NCBI GenBank assembly: GCA_964372115.1
Contig: CAYJPN010000001.1
Span: 184,144 to 248,143, forward strand
From: CG2-30-36-16 sp964372115
GTDB taxonomy: Bacteria > Bacteroidota > Ignavibacteria > Ignavibacteriales > Ignavibacteriaceae
DNA length: 64,000 bases
Reading direction: 5' to 3'
How positions within the stretch are numbered: the stretch's first letter is position 1; each line of letters starts with the position of its first letter. The notes below the pieces were generated by a model, which did not search any database, was not told the origin of the DNA, and saw only the letters and a program-made list of their open reading frames with translations. Below are positions 27,344 through 34,963 of the stretch, one piece after another. The translations under genes were made by a program, and so were the position numbers.

Positions 27344-29548
27344 CTATTTCAAAAGTATCATTTTTTTGCTGATGCTTATTCCGTCAGCGTTTAGCCGGTA
27401 AATATAAATTCCGCTTGCCAGTGATGAGGCATCAAATTGCAATTTATGATTACCATGCGATATTACACCATTTATTAACGTTGCAACCTCACGCCCCAGT
27501 AAATCGTAAACTCTTAAGGTTACGCGAGAATTATTTTTTATGTTAAACTCGATATTTGTTACCGGGTTAAACGGGTTGGGATAATTTTGAGCGAGGTTGA
27601 AATTTGTGATAGCAGCGTTATCATCATTAACAGATAATACCGGAGCAGTAGTGAATACCTTACTTGTCGATGAACATATCCATACATAACCTTCGTCATC
27701 AACAGATACATCATTAAGTGAAAAACCCTTCATCAAATTTGTATCGGCAATGTCTGTCCACGATTTACCGCCGTCAAAAGTTTCGAGAAGATATTTGTCT
27801 CCAACTGCATACCCGTGAGTAGTATTTTCAAACGCGGCATCCTCAATATCTTCGTCTAACCATGGAAGGTTTACATAATTCCAGTTTGCGCCTCCGTCAG
27901 AAGTGTAAAAAATCATCTTTTGACCAACCGCAACTCCATTCGGACCGTCGAAAAATTTTAGCTTAGAAAAATCATACGTTGAAAAACCGGACGGTACGCC
28001 ATTGAGAGTAGAAGCCTGCCAGGTTGCGCCTGCATCTGTCGTATATCCCGCAATTAAATCCTTCCCAACAACGGCGCCGTTATTAATATCGTAAAAACCG
28101 ACACCATACAAATCTTTGAAGAACTGGTTTGATTTTTCAGTCCATGTGGCTCCGCCGTCGGTTGTTTTGTAAATCATGTCCACATTCGAAGCTGCACGAC
28201 CAACAACATAGCCGTTATTTTCATCTATAAAATATACCGATTCGGTTGAAGGACCGCTAATCATTGTATCAGTTAAAAGTTGTGTCCAGGTCTGAGCGCC
28301 ATCGATTGTTTTATTAAATCCGCGATAACTTCTTGCCGCATACCCGTTGGTTTCATCAATAAAAGAAATTTCTTTTATTGTTGGGCACGATTTGGTATTA
28401 TACGCATAGGATGCACTCCATGAATATCCTTTGTCACTACTTTTTACTACAAGTCCATCGTACCCGGCTGCATAAATTGAGTTTCCGGCAGCAACAATGC
28501 TGTACAATGACGTCCCTGGAATGGGGGTTAATAACTGCCATGTATTTCCGAAATCGGGAGAATATGCCATAGCGCCACCATTCAAACCGACCCAAACTTT
28601 GTCGTCTATTCCGAAAATCGAATTACAAGTTCCACCGAACGGCGCGTGTATTGGGATCCAATTTTGTCCGCCATCTGTAGTTCTAACAATAACACTCCCA
28701 TCGTAAGCAGCGCCGCCTACTGACATACCGTTCTGACCATCCTTTATATAGATTGCGTTAAGATTACAATAAGTTCTATATTGCTCCGGCTGTACTAAGA
28801 AAGTCCATGTCGCGCCGCCATCAAGCGATTTAAGTTGGATGCTCGGCTGCATTCCGACCGATGAACCCCAACCTGTAATATAAACTGTATTTACATCAGC
28901 AAAACCAACTGCGCGGGCATCACTTCTTGTATAGTTGAATCCGCCAAGAACGGGCACCGGCGCTTTAGTCCAGGTTGAACCATCGGTTGTGTAATAAATG
29001 TCTACTACACCAACACCGCCTCCGCAAACAACTCCGTGGTTAGCATCAAAAAAATCTATGTCTTCAAAATCACTTGTCGAATTAACGAGGTCAAGTGTCC
29101 AGGAAGCGCCGCCATCTGAAGTTTTATAAACATTTGAAGTACTTGAAACAGCGGAAATAACCCAACCTGTATTTTCATCGACAAAGCAAACATCTTTTAA
29201 GTCATTGGTTTCTCCGGAAATTATAATTGTATTCCAATTTAATCCGCCATCTGTTGTTTTGACGACAGTGGCGTCGGACCCTGCAACATATCCAATATTT
29301 TCGTTTACAAATGAGACGGAAGTAAAACTAAAACCATCGACATCGTTTTGATAAATCATATTCCACGTTTGACCACCGTCGGTGGTTTTAAAAATTTTAC
29401 CTGCTGCTCCAACTTTCCAACCTATAGTCTCACTGATCATAAATGTTCCATAAATTGAGGTAGAGGTTTGTTCAACTGCAACCCGCCATTGCGCGGATGC
29501 AGCGATAACTATAAAAAGTGAAAAAAAAGTAACTAATATTTTTTTCAT
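27344..29548 (-). CDS. Secreted Ycf48-like beta-propeller protein with T9SS sorting domain (module copy 2)
   Basis: A 734-residue exported protein: signal peptide ending ASAQW, about a dozen Ycf48-type repeats (TTDGGQTW, TTDGGLNW, TSDGGASW), and a C-terminal T9SS type A domain (LAQNYPNPFNPVT, VTLRVYDLLGREV, SGIYIYRL). It is the counterpart of the protein at 8376-10601: same length, same place directly after the barrel gene. It lies 26 bases after the barrel stop. The fixed barrel-then-propeller order in both copies suggests the propeller works with the barrel and receptor, perhaps capturing the ligand at the surface. Confidence 0.85.
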   Translation of the reverse strand: MKKILVTFFSLFIVIAASAQWRVAVEQTSTSIYGTFMISETIGWKVGAAGKIFKTTDGGQTWNMIYQNDVDGFSFTSVSFVNENIGYVAGSDATVVKTTDGGLNWNTIIISGETNDLKDVCFVDENTGWVISAVSSTSNVYKTSDGGASWTLDLVNSTSDFEDIDFFDANHGVVCGGGVGVVDIYYTTDGSTWTKAPVPVLGGFNYTRSDARAVGFADVNTVYITGWGSSVGMQPSIQLKSLDGGATWTFLVQPEQYRTYCNLNAIYIKDGQNGMSVGGAAYDGSVIVRTTDGGQNWIPIHAPFGGTCNSIFGIDDKVWVGLNGGAMAYSPDFGNTWQLLTPIPGTSLYSIVAAGNSIYAAGYDGLVVKSSDKGYSWSASYAYNTKSCPTIKEISFIDETNGYAARSYRGFNKTIDGAQTWTQLLTDTMISGPSTESVYFIDENNGYVVGRAASNVDMIYKTTDGGATWTEKSNQFFKDLYGVGFYDINNGAVVGKDLIAGYTTDAGATWQASTLNGVPSGFSTYDFSKLKFFDGPNGVAVGQKMIFYTSDGGANWNYVNLPWLDEDIEDAAFENTTHGYAVGDKYLLETFDGGKSWTDIADTNLMKGFSLNDVSVDDEGYVWICSSTSKVFTTAPVLSVNDDNAAITNFNLAQNYPNPFNPVTNIEFNIKNNSRVTLRVYDLLGREVATLINGVISHGNHKLQFDASSLASGIYIYRLNADGISISKKMILLK

Positions 29549-29574
29549 AAGTGCTCCTTGTTAAATGCAATTTC

Positions 29575-31038
29575 TTAAAAGTTCAATAGCTTAAGTGAAA
29601 CAATACTTTCCAACCAATCTCGCTGAGTGCTTCCTGACGAAGGGTTTAATAAACTATAACTTGAATAGACTTCAAGTGTAATAGTTTTAAAAATTAAAAA
29701 CGCCGCACCTATAGACGCCCTGATAAACTTTACATCTTTACCGCCGAAGATAAAATCATTTTCAATCATTGAATAATTAAAACCGGCACGCAAAAATGAA
29801 CCGGGCATAATCGTAATTTCAGTGCCGAGCCTTATATGATTATCTATTGATTTTGTAGTTGTAAATCGACTGTCAATATATTTTGAAGAATCTCCATCCG
29901 ACGATATAAGATTATACTCGGCAGTAACGAGTGCATTATTAAGTATCTGGTAAGAAGCTCCGGCTCCGGCAGATATACCTGAAATATTCCACTCCCAAAG
30001 TAAAAGGTTTCTATCGGGATTTTTTGACCACGAATTTCTTTTATTGTACTCCGAATTAACTCCAACAATTAGTTTATCGGTTGCAAAATACCTGACTGAC
30101 GCTTTTGCGTTATAAGTATAAAACTTGGAATTTCCCTCCTCAAATTCCTGATATGATTCGTTGTCCTTTACATAAGGAATCAATGTAAGTTCAAAGTCTC
30201 TTCTAAAACTGGCTGCGGCGGCAATTTCGAGGGAACTGATAGGAACTGAGTAAATTTGTAAACCTGTTTTATTATATGTCCGCCGCGTTTTATCACTTAC
30301 ACTACTCGACCGCTTTCTGATTGAGAACGTTTCGCCCCGGAAATAATAATTTTCTACATCCAATAAATCTTCACTTTTTGCAACTATTTTTTCGAGAAAG
30401 TCCGACATTTCATAATCCGCAGCTAAAACTAATTTATCGGAAAATTGGTAAGCAAAGCCAAGGTTTCCGCCCACCTCGCGCAAGTGAGACTCGGAGCGTG
30501 TGTAGATATCCTTTAATCCGTTCAAAATACAGTAATTGAATGAAGCCCCGCCAAATAAACCGGGCAGTACTTCTAATCCGTACATAAACTTAACATTTGG
30601 GCCATCGTATCTAAAATTGCCTGATGAGGTATCGTTAAAGAAAAAAGCGCCGCCAAAATATGGATCGTATTTTAAGGAACTCTTAACTCCTCTGCGGGTT
30701 TCATATAAGTATGACGTCTCGCCCAGAAATGTTCCGTCTTCGCCAAGCGTTTTAACGCCTCTAAAAGTCATGTTGTAATTGTTTTGTCTTGCGGGGGTAT
30801 ACAACTTTTTATAGTTCCCCCACTGATTAGAACTTGATGGGATAATTTTTAACCATGAGATTTTCTCATCGTTATAAAACCATGCAGGATTGCCGTCAAA
30901 ATTATACGGGTTCAAATCGTTATCTTCATCGTTTATCGCGTACGAAACATTTCCCATGGAAAGCATCCTCAACGATTGTCCGAAAGAATTTTGAACAAAC
31001 ATAAGCAGACACAAACATCCAAATAATAATCTAAACAT
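29575..31038 (-). CDS. Outer-membrane beta-barrel protein, DUF6850-like (module copy 2)
   Basis: A 487-residue protein with a signal peptide ending NSFGQ, then strand-rich barrel sequence. It is a paralogue of 10619-12136: both have the GNPA motif about residue 50, a T-SSGN-x-R segment and a SESHLREVGG/SEHRDIDAR loop before LGF. GGAG lies nine bases before the ATG. In this copy the ABC transporter and DUF4857-like genes have been placed between it and the DUF4876-like lipoprotein, while the Ycf48 gene still follows it. Channel or secretion partner of the TonB receptor is the inferred role. Confidence 0.7.
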   Translation of the reverse strand: MFRLLFGCLCLLMFVQNSFGQSLRMLSMGNVSYAINDEDNDLNPYNFDGNPAWFYNDEKISWLKIIPSSSNQWGNYKKLYTPARQNNYNMTFRGVKTLGEDGTFLGETSYLYETRRGVKSSLKYDPYFGGAFFFNDTSSGNFRYDGPNVKFMYGLEVLPGLFGGASFNYCILNGLKDIYTRSESHLREVGGNLGFAYQFSDKLVLAADYEMSDFLEKIVAKSEDLLDVENYYFRGETFSIRKRSSSVSDKTRRTYNKTGLQIYSVPISSLEIAAAASFRRDFELTLIPYVKDNESYQEFEEGNSKFYTYNAKASVRYFATDKLIVGVNSEYNKRNSWSKNPDRNLLLWEWNISGISAGAGASYQILNNALVTAEYNLISSDGDSSKYIDSRFTTTKSIDNHIRLGTEITIMPGSFLRAGFNYSMIENDFIFGGKDVKFIRASIGAAFLIFKTITLEVYSSYSLLNPSSGSTQRDWLESIVSLKLLNF

Positions 31039-31056
31039 TTTTACAGACTCCGGGAG

Positions 31057-32295
31057 TTAGTCAATATTTTTTATTAGAGCTATAGCTATTAGCCCGTATA
31101 TGCCGGATATTGCAACAATTACAATATCTAAATAATTTAATCCGTATGCGGCTTTTCTTTTTTTAAGAATAAATAAAGCCAAAGCCAGCGAAACTAATAT
31201 TCCCCACAAAGCACGCCAGTCGGAGAAATTGAAAAAGACGTCAATCATTCCGCTGTTTTGATCTATGAAACTTAATGTGTAGGGGAATAAAACATTTGCC
31301 GTACTTATGGCAGCATCTTTTGAACCATCGTAATAATTATTGGAAAACTTTTTTATAAATTTAAAATTATTATCCGTTGCGTAGTCGGTAACAACTTTAT
31401 CATTCTCTACAAGTAGATTTTTATTTATATAGTCGCCCATATAAACAAATTTATCCTTTTCCAAATTATAGTTGTCTATCGGCAGTTGTAACATTTTATA
31501 GTTATCATATAATATGCTGTAAATTTTATTGTCGGTTGAAATCGCGGCAGCATAAAAACGGCGGAGGTTTGTTTCTTGGAAAAGAATAAATTTTATTTTT
31601 ATATCGGACGGGTTATTCGTATAACGGAAAAACGGCTGCCCTTTTACCATTTTTAAATGATATAGTTTATTCTGAGAATCTAATATAAAATATCCCTCGT
31701 CAAACGGTTTCATGGTTGATGGATTACCTGCTATTAATTTAGCCGGGAAAGAAAAATTTTCTTTTAACATAGCATCCGTAAACAGCTTACTTTTTTCTTC
31801 TTCAATTGCGTTTTTTTCAGTATTTAGAAAAGTAATGCCATTTTCATCTATTCTGAAAAAGTCGTCCGGCATTTCGAGTCTAATCCTGCCGGAGGCGGAT
31901 TCAAGCAAAGGCCACAATTGGATTTGACACGAATTAATAGCTTGCGGCGTTATACGGTACATTATTCTATGGAGACGGAGTGAATCCAAATCCATCACCA
32001 CACCATTTAAAGTGTCGGGTAATTTTTTATCATACAATAACTGCCTGTAATTTGACGCAGGTGAATATTGTTCATAATCTGTTCTAGAATATTTGTTCCC
32101 TGTACCATCCGCCCAAAGGAACTGATTTCTATCGAAAGATCCGCTTAGAAATGTGTTAAGTACCGGGCTGTAGCTGACTAAAGGTTTACTAACCGGAGTA
32201 TCAAATTTTAGCCAATAAAATTCGGGCAAATAATTTGCCAGAATAAATATTATTGAAATAATTAAAAGTAATCGTCCGAATTTTGGTAAGGTCAT
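31057..32295 (-). CDS. Membrane protein with large periplasmic domain, DUF4857-like
   Basis: A 412-residue protein with one N-terminal membrane segment (about 8-24), a long extracytoplasmic domain (about 30-340), then two C-terminal membrane segments (about 358-376 and 388-408). Its start overlaps the stop of the ABC permease gene by four bases (ATGA), so it is probably part of that transporter. The layout recalls DUF4857 proteins that accompany ABC transporters in Bacteroidota; that family name is from memory and not certain. It has no enzyme motif. It may form the periplasmic part of the transporter, linking the inner membrane to the surface module. Confidence 0.6.
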   Translation of the reverse strand: MTLPKFGRLLLIISIIFILANYLPEFYWLKFDTPVSKPLVSYSPVLNTFLSGSFDRNQFLWADGTGNKYSRTDYEQYSPASNYRQLLYDKKLPDTLNGVVMDLDSLRLHRIMYRITPQAINSCQIQLWPLLESASGRIRLEMPDDFFRIDENGITFLNTEKNAIEEEKSKLFTDAMLKENFSFPAKLIAGNPSTMKPFDEGYFILDSQNKLYHLKMVKGQPFFRYTNNPSDIKIKFILFQETNLRRFYAAAISTDNKIYSILYDNYKMLQLPIDNYNLEKDKFVYMGDYINKNLLVENDKVVTDYATDNNFKFIKKFSNNYYDGSKDAAISTANVLFPYTLSFIDQNSGMIDVFFNFSDWRALWGILVSLALALFILKKRKAAYGLNYLDIVIVAISGIYGLIAIALIKNID

Positions 32296-32954
32296 CTTAT
32301 CCCTCTCTTAAAATTGTATCCGGTTAAAAGGGTCCAGAATGGAAATAAAAAAGTAACTATTGCAAAAAGGAGTATCGCGGCAAATGTATGGTCGCCTTCA
32401 AAATAAAGAAGGGAGATAAAGGCAACCGCACCAATTACTAAAATTATCCTCCTCGACCAGACCGGTTCTACAAACGCGGCTCCGCAAGTAAAATAAGCGG
32501 CAAAACCGCTAAGTATCCAGGGCAAAATTGTAACAAGCATATCGTTTACAATTTCCTTCGGGAAATAAATGGATGTTATTATGGTAAGTGCAGCGGCAAT
32601 AAAAAGATATAAAATTGTAATTAAAGCAGAACCTGCGGCAAGCATTTGCATAAGAATTTTATTTTCGTTTACAGGTAAATGCAGCGTAAGTTTCAAACGT
32701 GATTGACTGGTTTCAGGAGCATATTGCGTTATGCCAATAACCAGCCCGATAAGCAAAGGTATATATTCTATATTGCTAAAAAATTTGTACTTCCTGAAAA
32801 TAATGACGCCCCATAATGCCTTTGCGTCATTAAATTCAATTTGTTTGCTTATCATCAACCAAACATACACTAAAACGAGAAGGCTTACTACAAACATGGC
32901 AAGATATGCCCATCTTACTTTTAACCATTCTTTATAAAGTATTGCTTTATTCAT
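32292..32954 (-). CDS. ABC transporter permease, small ABC-2-like
   Basis: A 220-residue protein with six hydrophobic segments (about 15-33, 55-72, 106-128, 138-155, 170-184 and 190-210). It starts one base after the ATPase gene and overlaps the DUF4857-like gene by four bases, so the three are a unit. No substrate motif can be read. The module context suggests either export of a surface component or movement of the imported ligand; an ABC-2 fold is usually an exporter. Confidence 0.75.
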   Translation of the reverse strand: MNKAILYKEWLKVRWAYLAMFVVSLLVLVYVWLMISKQIEFNDAKALWGVIIFRKYKFFSNIEYIPLLIGLVIGITQYAPETSQSRLKLTLHLPVNENKILMQMLAAGSALITILYLFIAAALTIITSIYFPKEIVNDMLVTILPWILSGFAAYFTCGAAFVEPVWSRRIILVIGAVAFISLLYFEGDHTFAAILLFAIVTFLFPFWTLLTGYNFKRGIR

Positions 32955-32955
32955 A

Positions 32956-33843
32956 TTAATATTTTCCTGTAATTCCGATGAATGCGTCCTCTAAACTCAT
33001 ACTCTCTAAACGCAAATTGCTGTATGGAACATTTATTTTTTGGAGGTGTTCATTTACACTATCCATATCCGAAAACGAATAAACAGATGCGTGACCTTTT
33101 ATGTTTTCAAAATTTCTTACTATCTCATTTTTTTCAATAATAAGATTCTGATCGGGAGTATCAAAGCGAAAGTGTTTAAACTTTTGTTGGAACTCCTTTA
33201 TCGGCATAGTAACAAGCACCGAATTATAATCGATGATTACACAATCATCTAAAAAATTTTCGAGGTCTTGTATAATGTGCGAAGTTATAAAAATAGTTTT
33301 GCCTTCGGCTTTTGCGTATTCGCTCAAATAATCAATAAACAAACGACGGTAACCGGCATCCAAACCCATAGAATAATCATCGAGAATTAGCAAATCCGGG
33401 TCTTGTGCAAGCAATAAACCAAGAGCCACTTGCGAACGCTGACCACAAGACATTTTTGATATTTTTTGGTCGTGTGTAACTTTTAATTTAGCCATTAATT
33501 CCCAGTAGGGTTCTTTTTTCCAATTTGGATAAAACTTTGAATAAAATTTCTCTATTTGGTAAATATTCATAAAACTATATTGAATATGACCTTCAATAAG
33601 AAATCCAACACGGGCTTTTGTTTGGGGCGAAAGTTTGTACGATTCCTCACCAAACATTAAACACTGCCCGGAAGCAGGTTTAAGAAAACCGTTAAGAATG
33701 TTGATTGTTGTGGTTTTGCCGGTACCGTTTTTACCGAGAAGCCCGAAAATACTTCCCCGCTTAATATTAAAATTTAGGTTCTCATAAACGAGTTTTTTAC
33801 CGTAATAGTGTGTTAAGTTTTTTACTTCAACAACATTTTCCAT
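32956..33843 (-). CDS. ABC transporter ATP-binding protein with atypical motifs
   Basis: A 295-residue ATPase. Walker A is GKNGTGKT (about 37-44). The signature is MSCGQ (131-135) in place of LSGGQ, and Walker B is LLILDD (151-156), where Asp156 replaces the usual catalytic Glu; the H-loop His189 is in TSHI. A C-terminal extension (about 215-295) is unlike the core. The Glu-to-Asp change could slow hydrolysis. It is 11 bases after the DUF4876-like gene and one base before the permease. It is inserted between genes that are adjacent in module copy 1. Confidence 0.9.
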   Translation of the reverse strand: MENVVEVKNLTHYYGKKLVYENLNFNIKRGSIFGLLGKNGTGKTTTINILNGFLKPASGQCLMFGEESYKLSPQTKARVGFLIEGHIQYSFMNIYQIEKFYSKFYPNWKKEPYWELMAKLKVTHDQKISKMSCGQRSQVALGLLLAQDPDLLILDDYSMGLDAGYRRLFIDYLSEYAKAEGKTIFITSHIIQDLENFLDDCVIIDYNSVLVTMPIKEFQQKFKHFRFDTPDQNLIIEKNEIVRNFENIKGHASVYSFSDMDSVNEHLQKINVPYSNLRLESMSLEDAFIGITGKY

Positions 33844-33854
33844 TAAGAAGTCCT

Positions 33855-34952
33855 TTATTTTTGATGACCCGGTGTCGGGTGTGGAATAATTTCCCAGTCG
33901 AGTGAAGAATCATTTGTATCTTCGCCGGGTTCACGTCGCTGTATAGATTGTCCGCCGTATTTTGGAGGACTTAATGCAAAACCCCTGTCAATTCTGTCGT
34001 CAAGCGTCTGCATACTCGTCGGATTCGATTGGTATTCGACACCATCAATAATGGTTGAAATATCAATGCCGTCAACCCATGCTGTGTCAACACCTGATGC
34101 TACAACAATAATATCGGAAACAAGATTTATTAAAAAATCAACGGTTCTATCGGATCGAAGATTAATCAAATTCGGTACATTCGGGTTATCGATGTCAGTT
34201 GATGAATATTGATTATAAAATTCCCAGCTTGCGTTACTCAAATCGATACTTGTTGACATTGAGTTTTGATGATTGACTGCATCGGATGCAAGTGTAAAAA
34301 ACTGACCGGGTTCAATGGGGTGATTTTTTTCACCCGGCGATCCCGGAAATTTGAAAATATAAGTAACTCCATCCATATCATTGTCATCATCTTCATCCGC
34401 TCCCGATCCCTTGCCATCGTTGTTGCCCGAAACCCGCATTACAATAAAACCGTCAAGATATTGAACAGAGTCGCTGGAATTGTATAACTCAATGTATTGA
34501 TCGTAAAAGAAGAATAAATTATTTAACGGACCGCCTGAATAAATTTCGTTTATTGCAATTCCGGAATTTGAAATTGGCTCGGCATAAACAGTATCATAAA
34601 ATGCTTGACCGGATGTTACCGCTACGTCTTTCAGATTAGCAGTAAGTAAAATTTTGGGATACCCAGGTCGTGGCATCCGGACTGACATATTATAGTTAGA
34701 AGACGGCAAACCGGTACAATAAAATACACCATTCGCGTCTGTCTTTTTAACTTGTATACCGTACTCGGAACTTAATATTACTTTGGCGTTAGACAATGTT
34801 ATATAATTCGGGTTCAAGGAATCCGTAGATGTATTAAACAAAGCCAAAAATTCTATTGTCGCTTCACCATCGTGCATGGTTGGCGGTTTTTCTTCGCAGC
34901 CAAACATTAGCGCAAAAAATATCAACGGTATTAGTATTTTTATTGTTTTCAT
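33855..34952 (-). CDS. Surface lipoprotein, DUF4876-like (module copy 2)
   Basis: About 365 residues from ATG 34952; the in-frame TTG at 34958 was rejected. Lipobox: MFGCEEKPP. An N-terminal beta domain (about 25-125) is followed by the lamin-tail/DUF4876-like part: INEIYSGGP then YIELYNSSDS, and near the C-terminus RREPGEDTNDSS and IIPHPTPGHQK. The counterpart in copy 1 has ISEIYGCGP and IIEHPTPQFYH, so these are paralogues. It starts 11 bases after the TonB receptor stop. Likely sits on the surface and works with the receptor. Confidence 0.72.
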   Translation of the reverse strand: MKTIKILIPLIFFALMFGCEEKPPTMHDGEATIEFLALFNTSTDSLNPNYITLSNAKVILSSEYGIQVKKTDANGVFYCTGLPSSNYNMSVRMPRPGYPKILLTANLKDVAVTSGQAFYDTVYAEPISNSGIAINEIYSGGPLNNLFFFYDQYIELYNSSDSVQYLDGFIVMRVSGNNDGKGSGADEDDDNDMDGVTYIFKFPGSPGEKNHPIEPGQFFTLASDAVNHQNSMSTSIDLSNASWEFYNQYSSTDIDNPNVPNLINLRSDRTVDFLINLVSDIIVVASGVDTAWVDGIDISTIIDGVEYQSNPTSMQTLDDRIDRGFALSPPKYGGQSIQRREPGEDTNDSSLDWEIIPHPTPGHQK

Positions 34953-34963
34953 AACCAACTCAC

